DNA of 64,000 nucleotides, from NCBI RefSeq assembly GCF_000744815.1, contig NZ_JQMQ01000005.1:1930055-1994054 (forward strand), written 5' to 3'. This stretch comes from Phaeacidiphilus oryzae TH49 (GTDB taxonomy: Bacteria > Actinomycetota > Actinomycetes > Streptomycetales > Streptomycetaceae). Shown piece by piece: positions 1 to 8,230 of the stretch. Within the stretch, counting starts at the first letter, position 1; each line of letters begins with the position of its first letter. The translations under genes were made by a program, and so were the position numbers. A model generated the notes under the pieces. The model worked only from the letters and a program-made list of their open reading frames with translations. It ran no database searches and had not been told where the DNA came from.

Positions 1-375
1 CTCGGACAGGATCCGGTCGATGTCGGCGAGCACCGCCCCGGACTGGACGGTGGCGGTGCCGGCGACCGGGTCCACGTCCAGTACCCGGTTCATCTCGGTG
101 GTGAGCAGCAGTCCGCCGCGCTGCGGCTGCTGGACGGCGGTGACCAGCTCGTTGCTGGAGTGGGCCTGGCCGCGCAGCACCGGGGGCTCGCCGAGCAGCG
201 CGCACTCCCGCAGCGCGCGGGCGGCCTCCTCGGCGTCGCGCGGCAGGTAGACCTTGAAGGGCGGGCGCGGCGGCCGGTCCGGCTCCGCGACCACGGACCA
301 GTCCTGGCCCAGCTCCTCCAGCCACTGGTGGTGGAGGCCCTTGTGACTGGTCGGGACGTACGGCGGTACGGGCAT
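1..375 (-). CDS. FAD-linked oxidase, N-terminal part (partial)
   Basis: The gene runs off the left edge, so only its first 125 residues are visible. They include a stretch ending ELVTAVQQPQRGGLLLTTEM followed by RVLDVDPVAGTATVQSGAVL, which is how the FAD-binding PCMH fold (FAD_binding_4) of flavoprotein oxidases begins: flavin site first, then a strand and turn. The start is the ATG 17 nt after the stop of the upstream hydrolase gene on the same strand, so the two are probably co-transcribed. The substrate cannot be told from this piece. Oxidase plus hydrolase pairs are known around sterol and lipid oxidation, but that link is inference. Confidence 0.7.
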   Translation of the reverse strand, partial: MPVPPYVPTSHKGLHHQWLEELGQDWSVVAEPDRPPRPPFKVYLPRDAEEAARALRECALLGEPPVLRGQAHSSNELVTAVQQPQRGGLLLTTEMNRVLDVDPVAGTATVQSGAVLADIDRILSE

Positions 376-392
376 GCGGATCCCCTCCCCGG

Positions 393-1574
393 TCAGCCGC
401 TGTGCCGCTTGAGGAAGTCGAGGACGGTCGGAAAGACGTCCCGGTGGACGTTGCGGCCCATGAAGACGTCCTGATGGCCGTAGCCGGGGATGACGGCGAG
501 CTCGTGGAGGCCCGGCGAGGCGTGTTCCAGGCGCTCGAAGCAGACCTGATTGCCGCCGTCGAAGACGTGGTTGTGCTCCCCCGTCATCAGCAGCAGTGGG
601 GTCTCCAGGTCGGCGGCCGCCCGCAGGTAGTCGTCCGGGAGTTCGGCGTACTGGGGGGTGCGGTGGTACTTGACCGCCCGGCCGGCGGTGACCATCCGGA
701 AGACGTGCCGGTAGTAGCGGAAGCTGGTGGCGCCGTAGAGGTCGCCACCGCGGCGGTGGGTGACGTCCAGCAGGTTGCGGTGCTCGTAGAGGGCCGGCCA
801 GCCGCTCCCCCACATCAGGCTGAGGAGGTGGCAGGCGGGGACGTCGCACTCGGGGTGGACGATGTCGACCAGCTTGGAGATCAGCCAGCCGCGGGTGAAC
901 CGCGGGTTCTCCGCCCAGGTCGGGTCGAGGTAGGGCAGGGCGATGCCGTACTCGGCGAGCGCCGGGAAGGTCGCCAGCTTCACCGCCGACCAGGCGGGGA
1001 CGCGCGGGGTGAGGGCGGCGCTGTTGGCGACACAGCTGGTGATGCCGGTGACAGTGCGGGCCGCCAGCGCCATGGTGAAGGAGACCGCTCCCAGGCAGTG
1101 GGTGACGGCGTGCACCCGGGGTTCCTCGCCGACCTCGGCGCGGAGCACCCGCAGCGCCGCCGGGAAGTCGTAGAGGGCCAGGTCGTCCATGGTCCAGCCG
1201 TGCTCGATCCGGTCGTACGGGAAGCGGTTGGACATCCGGGTGTCGAGGGTCCAGACGTCCGGGTAGCCGTTGTCGAGGAGGTGGGTCACCAGGTTGACGT
1301 GCTCCGGCATGATGAACATGTCGCTGGAGGTGGTCAGCCCGTGGACGATGAGGACCACGTCCGGCGGGGGGCCCGAGCCGGTCCGCGGGCCGGGGTTCCG
1401 GCGGCGGAAGCGCAGCATGGACAGGCCGAGGCCGTCCGCCGTGTCGAATGGGTGGACGCTGACCTCGGCGTCCGGGACGCCGGCGGTGGTCCACAGCGGG
1501 ATCTCGCGCCCGCCCGGGATCGGCGCCGAGCGCGGTGCGGGGTGCGGGGCAGGGCTCGGCCCAGGGGTCGGCAT
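393..1574 (-). CDS. alpha/beta hydrolase with a cysteine at the nucleophile elbow
   Basis: A 393-residue cytoplasmic alpha/beta hydrolase. The oxyanion-hole strand VVLIVHGLTTSSDMF is near residue 73. The nucleophile elbow reads THCLGA, with Cys160 where most members carry Ser. The acid is in the segment LLLMTGEHNHVFDGG and the histidine in PGYGHQDVF near the C-terminus. Residues 1-25 are proline-rich and probably disordered. The ATG at 1574 has GAGAGGAAG about 6 nt upstream. A longer frame runs back into argF but has no support. The next gene, an FAD oxidase, follows after 17 nt. An esterase or lipase-like role is likely; the substrate is unknown. Confidence 0.8.
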   Translation of the reverse strand: MPTPGPSPAPHPAPRSAPIPGGREIPLWTTAGVPDAEVSVHPFDTADGLGLSMLRFRRRNPGPRTGSGPPPDVVLIVHGLTTSSDMFIMPEHVNLVTHLLDNGYPDVWTLDTRMSNRFPYDRIEHGWTMDDLALYDFPAALRVLRAEVGEEPRVHAVTHCLGAVSFTMALAARTVTGITSCVANSAALTPRVPAWSAVKLATFPALAEYGIALPYLDPTWAENPRFTRGWLISKLVDIVHPECDVPACHLLSLMWGSGWPALYEHRNLLDVTHRRGGDLYGATSFRYYRHVFRMVTAGRAVKYHRTPQYAELPDDYLRAAADLETPLLLMTGEHNHVFDGGNQVCFERLEHASPGLHELAVIPGYGHQDVFMGRNVHRDVFPTVLDFLKRHSG

Positions 1575-1789
1575 GGCAGGGCTTCCTCTCGCGAGGCTCA
1601 CGGGATCGGGCGCCCGGCCGCGGAGGCGGCCCGGCACGCGGTGTTGCCTGACTGCCTGACGTACTGTCGTCGCGGCCGGGCCCAGATCGCCATCCCTGCG
1701 CGGGAGGAGTTGCAAAACGCCCAATCGGAACCGCGGCGCTCCCTTTCGCCCGGGCTCCGCCGGGCCGCCGATCGCCCGGAGCGGCCCGG

Positions 1790-2803
1790 TCAGTCGCCGA
1801 GGGTGGCGACCAGCACCGCCTTGATGGTGTGCATCCGGTTCTCCGCCTCGTCGAAGACCAGCGAGTACTCGGACTCGAAGACCTCGTCGGTGACCTCCAG
1901 CTCGGTCAGCCCGGTCGTGGCGTGGAGATCGCGGGCGACCTGGGTGCCGAGGTCGTGGAAGGCGGGGAGGCAGTGGAGGAAGCGGACGCCCGGGTTCCCG
2001 GTGGCCCGGATGACGTCCATGTTGATCTGGTACGGCGTCAGCAGCTCGATCCGCTCGGCCCAGACCTCCTTGGGCTCGCCCATGGAGACCCAGACGTCGG
2101 TGTAGACGTAGTCGGCGCCGGCCACCCCCTGCTCGACGTCCGCGGTCAGGGTGATCCGGGCGCCCGAGCGGGCGGCCAGGCGCTCGGCCTCGGCCCGCAC
2201 CTCGGCGGTGGGCCACAGCGACTCGGGGGCGACGATCCGGATGTCCATCCCCATCAGGGCGCCGGTGACCAGCAGCGAGTTGCCCATGTTGTTGCGGGCG
2301 TCGCCGAGGTAGGCGAGCGCGGTCCGGGCCAGCGGCTTCCCGTTGGTGGCCGCGTTGTGCTCCTCGATGGTGAGGAGGTCGGCGAGCATCTGGGTGGGGT
2401 GCCACTCGTCGGTGAGGCCGTTCCAGACCGGGACGCCGGCGTAGGCGGCCAGCTCCTCGACGACCGCCTGGCCGTGGCCGCGGTACTGGATTCCGTCGAA
2501 CATCCGGCCGAGCACCCGGGCCGAGTCCTTGATCGACTCCTTGGCGCCCAGGTGGGAGCCGCTGGGGTCGAGGTAGGTGGTGTGGGCGCCCTGGTCGGCG
2601 GCGGCGACCTCGAAGGAGCAGCGGGTCCGGGTGGAGCCCTTCTCGAAGACCAGCGCGATGTTCCTCCCGCGCAGCCTGGGCTGCTCGGTCCCGGCGTACT
2701 TGGCCGCCTTGAGCTGGGCGGCCAGGTCGAGGAGGAAGCGGAACTCCTGGGCGGTGAAGTCCAGCTCCTTGAGGAAGTGCCGGTGCCGGAGGTTGAACGC
2801 CAT
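1790..2803 (-). CDS. argF: ornithine carbamoyltransferase (ArgF/ArcB type)
   Basis: A 337-residue transcarbamylase that interconverts ornithine plus carbamoyl phosphate with citrulline plus phosphate. The carbamoyl-phosphate motif STRTR is at residues 57-61, and the ornithine-binding HCLPAFHD is near residue 272. The length is normal. It lies just downstream of arginine deiminase on the same strand, so a catabolic ArcB role (citrulline to ornithine plus carbamoyl phosphate) is as likely as biosynthesis. No carbamate kinase gene is seen nearby. The gene has its own promoter with an ARG-box-like site. Its start is the ATG at 2803, with GGAG 8 nt upstream. An imperfect hairpin just past the stop (1752-1787) may end transcription. 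Confidence 0.92.
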   Translation of the reverse strand: MAFNLRHRHFLKELDFTAQEFRFLLDLAAQLKAAKYAGTEQPRLRGRNIALVFEKGSTRTRCSFEVAAADQGAHTTYLDPSGSHLGAKESIKDSARVLGRMFDGIQYRGHGQAVVEELAAYAGVPVWNGLTDEWHPTQMLADLLTIEEHNAATNGKPLARTALAYLGDARNNMGNSLLVTGALMGMDIRIVAPESLWPTAEVRAEAERLAARSGARITLTADVEQGVAGADYVYTDVWVSMGEPKEVWAERIELLTPYQINMDVIRATGNPGVRFLHCLPAFHDLGTQVARDLHATTGLTELEVTDEVFESEYSLVFDEAENRMHTIKAVLVATLGD

Positions 2804-2839
2804 CGCGCGCTCCGATCGTCGAGGGGACTAAGCCGGTAG

Positions 2840-2868
2840 TCTATACAGAGCACGACATGTTTATGCAA
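2840..2868 (-). promoter_or_regulatory. argF promoter with overlapping ARG box
   Basis: Read on the minus strand, TTGCAT (2868-2863) and TATAGA (2845-2840) are 17 nt apart, a near-consensus primary-sigma promoter about 40 nt ahead of argF. The -35 overlaps TGCATAAACATG (2867-2856), which fits the two-half ARG-box pattern TGCAT-N2-3-ATG bound by ArgR in Gram-positive bacteria. The overlap suggests repression by ArgR with arginine. The second palindromic arm is short, so binding is inferred. Confidence 0.65.
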
Positions 2869-2916
2869 ACAACTGGTCGACCAGGCTACGGGAGCCTACG
2901 GCAGACGGTTGTCGGC

Positions 2917-3014
2917 CCACGGCCGTCGGTCTACGGACTTCGATCCACGGCGGTCCGTCCACGGCCGTCGGTCTACGGCTGTCCGTCCACGGCCGTCGGT
3001 CTACGCCGGGCCGA
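2917..3014. repeat. 14-bp minisatellite at the arcA 3' end
   Basis: Seven tandem 14-nt units begin at 2917, 2931, 2945, 2959, 2973, 2987 and 3001, built on C(C/T)ACGGCCGTCGGT. Units alternate CCACGG and CTACGG starts, giving a 28-nt higher-order period. The last unit contains the arcA stop codon (CTA on the plus strand at 3001). The array fills most of the arcA-argF spacer. Confidence 0.85.
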
Positions 3015-4251
3015 CCGGCTCGCGCTCGACCGGGCAGCTCATACAGCGCGGGCCGCCCCGGCCCCGGCCGAGCTCGCTGCCCCGGATCGGGATCACCTCG
3101 ACGCCGTTCCGGCGCAGATGCGCGTTGGTGGTCGCGTTCCGCTCGTAGGCGACCACCACGCCGGGGCTGACCGCCAGCACGTTGCAGCCGTCGTCCCACT
3201 GCTCGCGCTCCGCCGAGTGGACGTCCTGGAAGGGCGTCAGCACCCGGATCCGGTCCAGGCCGAGGGCCGCCGCGATGGCCGTGTGCATCTCCTTCGGGGC
3301 GTGGTCGGTGACCCGCACCGTGCCGGGGTCCCAGCCCGGCTCGAAGGTGTAGGAGGGCAGCATCCCCAACCCCTCGTACTGGGTGAAGGTCTCCCCGTCG
3401 ACCATCGTCATCACCGTGTCCAGGTGCATGAACGCGCGGCCCTTCGGCATGTCCAGGGCCACGATCCGGCGGGCCGAGCCGGCCCGGAACATCTCCTGGG
3501 CCAGCATCTCCACGGCCTGCGGGGTGGTCCGCTCGCTCATCCCGATCAGCACCGCGCCGTTGCCGATCACCAGCACGTCGCCGCCCTCGATCGTGGACGG
3601 GTAGTCCGCCTCCCCCTTCGACCAGACCCGGAAGCCGCCCGGCTTGCCGTACCCCTCGGCGAAGAGCGGGTGGTACTGGTACACCGCCTCGAAGTGGACG
3701 GTCTCCCGTCGCCTGGCCCGCATCCGCATGGCGTTGATCGACACCCCGTCGTAGATCCAGCAGGAGGTGTCCCGGGTGAAGAGGTGGTTGGGCAGCGGCG
3801 CCAGCAGGAAGTCGTCCGGGCCGGTCACATGCAGCCGGACCGAGGCCGGCTCGGCCGGCACCCGCTCCAGGAACTCGCGCTTGGTCAGGCCGCCGACCAG
3901 GAAGTCGGCCATCTCGCCGGCCTCCAGCCCCTCGAACCAGGAGCGCAGCGGGCCCGCGGCCATCGGGCCGAACTCCTTCTCGTCGAAGACCCGGTCCAGG
4001 ACCAGGCGGCGGGCCTCCGGGACGCCGAGGGTCTCCCGCAGCAGATCGCCGAAGAGGTGGACGCCCACGCCGAGGTCGCGGAGGAGGGCCGCGAAGGCGT
4101 CGTGCTCCTCCTGGGCTCTGCGCACCCAGAGCACCTCGTCGAAGAGGAGCTCACGGCGATTGCTCGGCGTCAGCCGCTTCAATTCGAGCCCCGGACGGTG
4201 CAGCACCACCTGCCGCAACCGGCCGACCTCGGAGTCAACCCGATAGACCAT
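3001..4251 (-). CDS. arcA: arginine deiminase
   Basis: A 416-residue enzyme hydrolysing arginine to citrulline and ammonia, the first step of the arginine deiminase pathway. The catalytic set is visible: FTRDTS near 170 (Asp), HLDTVMT near 280 (His), and GGPRCMSCP at the C-terminus, with nucleophilic Cys403. The citrulline can be used by the carbamoyltransferase encoded next on the same strand. The ATG at 4251 has GAGAAGG almost touching it, so translation may be weak or leaderless. Minisatellites lie just before and after the gene (16-bp and 14-bp units), and dapD diverges upstream. Streptomycetes are aerobes, so the role is more likely acid or nitrogen balance than fermentation; that is inference. 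Confidence 0.93.
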   Translation of the reverse strand: MVYRVDSEVGRLRQVVLHRPGLELKRLTPSNRRELLFDEVLWVRRAQEEHDAFAALLRDLGVGVHLFGDLLRETLGVPEARRLVLDRVFDEKEFGPMAAGPLRSWFEGLEAGEMADFLVGGLTKREFLERVPAEPASVRLHVTGPDDFLLAPLPNHLFTRDTSCWIYDGVSINAMRMRARRRETVHFEAVYQYHPLFAEGYGKPGGFRVWSKGEADYPSTIEGGDVLVIGNGAVLIGMSERTTPQAVEMLAQEMFRAGSARRIVALDMPKGRAFMHLDTVMTMVDGETFTQYEGLGMLPSYTFEPGWDPGTVRVTDHAPKEMHTAIAAALGLDRIRVLTPFQDVHSAEREQWDDGCNVLAVSPGVVVAYERNATTNAHLRRNGVEVIPIRGSELGRGRGGPRCMSCPVEREPVGPA

Positions 4252-4311
4252 GCCTTCTCGCTACCCGCGGAAACGGGGCCACGCAACACGGGGGCGGCAG
4301 GAGAGGCGGCG

Positions 4312-4407
4312 GAGCCGCGAGGTCACGGAGCCGCGAGGCCACCGAGCCGCGAGGCCACCGAGCCGCGAGGCCACGGAGGCGCGAGGTCACGGAGGCGCCA
4401 GGCCGCG
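4312..4407. repeat. 16-bp minisatellite between arcA and dapD
   Basis: Six tandem 16-nt units start at 4312, 4328, 4344, 4360, 4376 and 4392, with consensus GAGCCGCGAGGCCACG. The first four differ by at most two bases and the last two are more diverged. The array occupies the divergent promoter region, 61 nt upstream of arcA and 54 nt upstream of the dapD start. Unit length and sequence differ from the 14-bp array at the other end of arcA. Confidence 0.88.
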
Positions 4408-4447
4408 AGGCCGATGGTCCGGTTCGGCGGCGGGCCGGGTGATTGGT

Positions 4448-4461
4448 TAGGTTTCGGGGTG
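4448..4461 (+). promoter_or_regulatory. dapD -10 element, probable leaderless start
   Basis: TAGGTT at 4448-4453 is a good actinobacterial -10 hexamer, and the GTG of dapD is 8 nt past it. No Shine-Dalgarno sequence fits in that space. The mRNA therefore probably begins at or within a base of the start codon. A weak -35 candidate, TTCGGC, is at 4423-4428 with a 19-nt spacer. Confidence 0.5.
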
Positions 4462-5462
4462 TGACGAATGAAGCTGTTTCCTCATCTGACGCGCTGAGCG
4501 GCGCGGTCGCCGCCGGTCTGGCCACCCTCGCCGCGGACGGCACCGTCCTCGACACCTGGTTCCCGGCGCCGGAGCTGACCGCCTCCCCCAGCGAGCCCGC
4601 CGGTACGGAGCGGCTGACCGCCGAGCAGGCCGTCGCCGCCCTCGGCGAGGGGGCCGCCGAGGCGATCGGCCCGGACCCGCGCCGCGGCGTCGAGGTCGTC
4701 GCCGTGCGCACCACCATCTCCTCGCTGAGCGAGGAGCCGGCCGACGCCTACGACGTGTACCTCCGCCTCCACCTGCTCAGCCACCGGCTGGTCCGGCCGA
4801 ACGTGCAGAGCCTGGAGGGGATCTTCGCCCACCTGGCCAACGTCGCCTGGACCAGCGTCGGCCCGGTGCCGGTGGACCGGATCGAGTCGACGCGGCTCGC
4901 GGTCCGGGCCCAGGGCGGCTCGCTGACCGTCTACGGCGTGGACAAGTTCCCGCGGATGCTGGACTACGTCGTCCCGGCGGGCGTCCGGATCGCCGACGCG
5001 GACCGCGTCCGGCTCGGCGCCCACCTGGCCGCCGGGACCACCGTGATGCACGAGGGCTTCGTCAACTTCAACGCCGGCACGCTGGGCACCTCCATGGTCG
5101 AGGGCCGGATCAGCCAGGGCGTGGTGGTCGGCGACAGCAGCGACATCGGCGGCGGAGCCTCGATCATGGGCACCCTCTCCGGCGGCGGCAAGGAGGTCGT
5201 CTCGATCGGCGAGCGCTGCCTGCTGGGCGCGAACGCCGGCATCGGCATCTCGCTGGGCGACGACTGCGTGGTCGAGGCCGGCCTCTACGTCACCGCGGGC
5301 ACCCGGGTCACCACCCCGGACGGCCAGGTCGCCAAGGCGGCCGAGCTCTCCGGCCAGTCCAACCTGCTGTTCCGCCGCAACTCGCAGACCGGCGCGGTGG
5401 AGGTACTGGCCCGCAAGGGCTCCTGGGGCGGCCTCAACGAGGTACTCCACGCCCACAACTGA
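4461..5462 (+). CDS. dapD: tetrahydrodipicolinate N-succinyltransferase (DapD)
   Basis: A 333-residue enzyme adding succinyl from succinyl-CoA to tetrahydrodipicolinate in the lysine/diaminopimelate pathway, so it feeds peptidoglycan synthesis. The C-terminal half is a left-handed beta helix with hexapeptide repeats (for example [18 protein letters not shown], then [15 protein letters not shown]), followed by [20 protein letters not shown], as in actinobacterial DapD. The start is the GTG at 4461 (VTNEAVSSS); the TTG 18 nt upstream lies in the promoter. The gene is monocistronic and convergent with the LLM gene; a hairpin separates them. Confidence 0.93.
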   Translation: MTNEAVSSSDALSGAVAAGLATLAADGTVLDTWFPAPELTASPSEPAGTERLTAEQAVAALGEGAAEAIGPDPRRGVEVVAVRTTISSLSEEPADAYDVYLRLHLLSHRLVRPNVQSLEGIFAHLANVAWTSVGPVPVDRIESTRLAVRAQGGSLTVYGVDKFPRMLDYVVPAGVRIADADRVRLGAHLAAGTTVMHEGFVNFNAGTLGTSMVEGRISQGVVVGDSSDIGGGASIMGTLSGGGKEVVSIGERCLLGANAGIGISLGDDCVVEAGLYVTAGTRVTTPDGQVAKAAELSGQSNLLFRRNSQTGAVEVLARKGSWGGLNEVLHAHN

Positions 5463-5472
5463 CGCGGCGACA

Positions 5473-5494
5473 CCCGCCCGCCCCGGCGGGCGGG
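5473..5494. terminator. bidirectional hairpin between dapD and the LLM oxidoreductase gene
   Basis: CCCGCCCG (5473-5480) and CGGGCGGG (5487-5494) form a perfect 8-bp stem with a CCCCGG loop. It lies 10 nt after the dapD stop, between convergent genes. No T-tract follows, as is usual for streptomycete terminators. Confidence 0.55.
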
Positions 5495-5547
5495 GGCGGA
5501 GGACCGCGCGGTTCCCCGCCCCTGCCCGCTGTGCGTACCGCAGTGCC

Positions 5548-6477
5548 CTACAGGGACGCGACCTGGGGGCGGACGCGCTCGGCGATCAGCGCGAGGTGGT
5601 CCAGGTCCGAGAGGTCGAGGATCTGGAGGTAGACCCGCTCGGAGCCGGCCGCCGCGTACTCGGCCAGCTTCGCGGCGGCCTCGTCCGGCGTGCCGGCGAC
5701 CCCGTTCTGCTTCAGCTCGTCGACCTCGCGGCCGATCGCCGCCGCCCGGCGGGCCACCTCCGCGTCGTCCTTGCCCACGCAGGCGATCAGCGCGTTGGAG
5801 TAGACGAGCTCGTCCCCCGACCGCCCGGTCGCCTCCGTGGCCGCCCGCACCCGGCCGAACTGCTCGCGGGTGGCGTCCACCGACTGGAACGGCATGTTGA
5901 ACTCCGTCGCGTACTTCGCCGCCAGCGCAGGGGTCCGCTGGGCGCCGTTGCCGCCGATCAGCACCGGGATCCGGTCCTGCACCGGCTTCGGCAGCCCCGG
6001 AGAGTCCTTGAGGGTGTAGTAGGTGCCCTCGAAATCGAAGGTCTCGCCGAGCTTGCTCTGCCACAGCCCGGTGATGATCGCCAGTTGCTCCTCCAGCCGC
6101 CCGAACTTGGCCTTGGGGAACGGAATCCCATACGCCGTGTGCTCGTCCCCGTACCAGCCGGCGCCGATGCCCAGCTCCACCCGGCCGCCGGACATCTGGT
6201 CCACCTGGGCGACCTGGATCGCCAGGACGCCCGGGTAGCGGAAGGTCGCCGAGGTCATCAGCGTGCCGAGGCGGATCCGGGAGGTCTCCCGGGCCAGGCC
6301 GGCCAGCGTGGTCCAGGCGTCGGTCGGGCCCGGGAGCCCGGAGACGTCGCCCATCTTCAGGTAGTGGTCGGAGCGGAAGAACGCCCCGTAGTCCAGGTCC
6401 TCGGCGGCCTTGGCCACCGCCAGCAGCGTGTCGTAGCTCGCCCCCTGCTGGGGCTCGGTGAAGATGCGCAGATCCAT
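5548..6477 (-). CDS. LLM-class F420-dependent oxidoreductase
   Basis: A 309-residue TIM-barrel flavin/F420 enzyme of the luciferase-like monooxygenase class. It opens MDLRIFTEPQQGASYDTLLA and has the barrel strands RIRLGTLMTSATFRYPGVLA (cofactor side) and RVELGIGAGWYGDEHTAYGI, with IPVLIGGNGAQRTP in the middle, all typical of F420-dependent members. The ATG at 6477 is preferred because AGGATGG lies 5-7 nt upstream; an ATG three codons earlier is possible. It diverges from a small gene at 6702. No substrate can be assigned. Confidence 0.85.
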   Translation of the reverse strand: MDLRIFTEPQQGASYDTLLAVAKAAEDLDYGAFFRSDHYLKMGDVSGLPGPTDAWTTLAGLARETSRIRLGTLMTSATFRYPGVLAIQVAQVDQMSGGRVELGIGAGWYGDEHTAYGIPFPKAKFGRLEEQLAIITGLWQSKLGETFDFEGTYYTLKDSPGLPKPVQDRIPVLIGGNGAQRTPALAAKYATEFNMPFQSVDATREQFGRVRAATEATGRSGDELVYSNALIACVGKDDAEVARRAAAIGREVDELKQNGVAGTPDEAAAKLAEYAAAGSERVYLQILDLSDLDHLALIAERVRPQVASL

Positions 6478-6701
6478 GCGCACCATCCTGACATCCCGCC
6501 AGCGGCGGGACCGCGCGGCGCCGGGTGCGCGCGGACACTCTTAACATCCCCTGCCCCTCCCGCTCAAGCGACTGACCGCTGGTGAATGAATCCGTGCGCC
6601 CGCGCAACCTCCCTGGGAGTGACGGATGGTGACCTTGCGTCAGAAGCGGTCGTTGGCCGGGCGGACCCGTCCCCACTCAGTGACTTCAGGAGGTGCGCTC
6701 C

Positions 6702-6884
6702 ATGTCCGAGGCACCCGTTCCTTCCGATACCGCCGCCGGCTCAGCCGGGGCCGAGGCCGAGGAGCAGTCGAAGAGCCTGCTCCAGCAGATGGAGGAGCTG
6801 CTGGCGGCGGTGAGCGCGGACCTCTCCCAGCTGGATGCGAACCTCCAGGGCGACACCACCGCCCGTGGGGCGGACGAGGCCTAG
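6702..6884 (+). CDS. small acidic protein with a C-terminal helix, unknown function
   Basis: A 60-residue protein. The first 20 residues are Ala/Ser/Pro-rich. Then EEQSKSLLQQMEELLAAVSA and DLSQLDANLQG form an amphipathic helix that could pair as a coiled coil. CAGGAGG sits 8 nt before the ATG, so translation looks real. There is no signal peptide or membrane segment. Its stop codon overlaps the stop of the convergent gene within the tetranucleotide CTAG. I do not recognise the family. Confidence 0.65.
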   Translation: MSEAPVPSDTAAGSAGAEAEEQSKSLLQQMEELLAAVSADLSQLDANLQGDTTARGADEA

Positions 6885-7717
6885 GGTTGCGGTTCGGGCG
6901 CGGGCTCGTATTCGTATTCGGACTCGGGCGCGGCCTCGTATTCGGGCTCGCGTTCGGAGTCAGGCTCGTGTTCGGAGTCGGGTTCGGGCAGTGACAGGGC
7001 GGTCTCCGGCCGGCGGTCCGGCGGCACGGTCTCGCCCAGCGCCCGCAGCAGGTCGGTGACCAGCGACTTGCACTCGGCCGCCGCGTCGACCGCGTCGATG
7101 CAGCGCCAGTAGAGGTCCTCGTCGGAGGCGTCGCAGGCGAGAGCGATCAGCGCCTCCGCGGTCTCATGGACGAGCCGGCGCATCTCGTGGACGGCGGCCG
7201 GCGGATCGGCCACCCCGGTGAGCCGGCAGGCCGCCTCCCCCGGCCCCGCCAGGACCGGCCCGTGGGAAGCCCCGACGACCGGCCGGCCAGACTCTCGGAC
7301 CGGCTCGTGGTCCGGCTCGTGGTCCGGCTCGTGGACGGGTCCCCCGACGGCTCGGGCGACCTGCGCCGCCGCTTCGGCGAGCGAGCGCGCGGCCTCCGCG
7401 GCGGCTCCCGCCGACCAGGCGCCGTCCGCGGGCGGCGGCTCCCCGGCCTCCGTGGCCGGGGACACCGTCGCCGCCAGGGGCGAGGCCGCGAACGTGGCAG
7501 AAGCCGCTGAAGCCGCCGAGGTCCCCGCCCCCACCCCCGCCCTCGGCGGCTCCCCACCGAGGAACTCCAGGCCGTCCAGCGCCCCGGCGATCCCCGCCCC
7601 CACCGCCTCGACCAGCTCGCAGCACCGCCGCACCTCCGCCAGCACGGCCGCCGGGCCGTCCTCGTGCGCGGCGGCCAGACTCCGCCGGCTGCCCCTGATC
7701 AGTCGCGTCGCGTCCAT
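6881..7717 (-). CDS. helical protein with charged repeats, DUF6099-like
   Basis: A 278-residue protein. The N-terminal part (MDATRLIRGSRRSLAAAHED) and the segment after residue 165 (HEMRRLVHETAEALIALACD, then YWRCIDAVDAAAECKSL) look helical and conserved. Between them is an Ala/Pro-rich linker with tandem HEPD repeats encoded by 12-bp DNA repeats at 7310-7345. The last 45 residues are Glu/Pro/Tyr-rich. From memory it resembles DUF6099 of streptomycetes, with low certainty. The mazG-like gene lies upstream on the same strand, 128 nt away. Its TAG overlaps the convergent gene's stop. Confidence 0.65.
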   Translation of the reverse strand: MDATRLIRGSRRSLAAAHEDGPAAVLAEVRRCCELVEAVGAGIAGALDGLEFLGGEPPRAGVGAGTSAASAASATFAASPLAATVSPATEAGEPPPADGAWSAGAAAEAARSLAEAAAQVARAVGGPVHEPDHEPDHEPVRESGRPVVGASHGPVLAGPGEAACRLTGVADPPAAVHEMRRLVHETAEALIALACDASDEDLYWRCIDAVDAAAECKSLVTDLLRALGETVPPDRRPETALSLPEPDSEHEPDSEREPEYEAAPESEYEYEPAPEPQP

Positions 7718-7845
7718 CGCCCGTCTCCTCCCCTACGCGCCGCCCTTCCCGGCCGGCGTTCAGGTACCAGACTGACCGCCCCAGGGCAGCCGTGCGGCGG
7801 TCCGCCGCCCGCCTGTGGACAACCCGGGAGCTGCGGGAAACACCG

Positions 7846-8220
7846 TCACCCGGACGTGGGAAACCGCAGCTCATTGCGATCGATCTTGGCGTGGAGGGCG
7901 GCCACCGGATCCACCCCGACCGCCGAGCAGAACTGGAGCAGGTACGCCAGCACGTCGGCCACCTCGTCCCGGACCCGGAGGGCCTCCTCCGGCCGCTCCA
8001 TCACCGAGGCGGACTGCTCCGGCGTCAGCCACTGGAAGATCTCCAGCAGTTCGCCCGCCTCGACGACCAGCGCCGCCGCGAGGTTCTTCGGGTTGTGGTA
8101 CGGCCCCCACTCCCGCGCCTCGGCGAACCGCCGCAACCGCTCCTGCAGTTCGCCCACGGCGCCGCCACCCTCGCCATCGCCCGCGCCGCCACCGCTCCGC
8201 ACCGCCTTGTCGCTCTCCAT
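7846..8220 (-). CDS. MazG-like nucleotide pyrophosphohydrolase
   Basis: A 124-residue all-helical NTP pyrophosphohydrolase of the MazG-like class. The metal-binding pattern is visible as VVEAGELLEIFQW (ExxE) followed by VRDEVADVLAYLLQF (ExxD), and KIDRNELRFP closes the fold. Such enzymes hydrolyse (d)NTPs to monophosphates and clean the nucleotide pool. The ATG at 8220 (MESDKAV) lies 10 nt after the stop of the ATPase gene on the same strand, suggesting co-transcription. The longer frame back to 8301 only reads a poly-Gly repeat region as Ala-Val and is unlikely. The ribosome site is weak. Confidence 0.8.
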   Translation of the reverse strand: MESDKAVRSGGGAGDGEGGGAVGELQERLRRFAEAREWGPYHNPKNLAAALVVEAGELLEIFQWLTPEQSASVMERPEEALRVRDEVADVLAYLLQFCSAVGVDPVAALHAKIDRNELRFPTSG

Positions 8221-8230
8221 GGGCGCAGGT

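Noticed and set aside
402-2105. Long plus-strand open frame opposite the hydrolase and argF genes
   Set aside because: It is the GC-rich antisense shadow of two well-identified genes; its translation is low-complexity with no domain.
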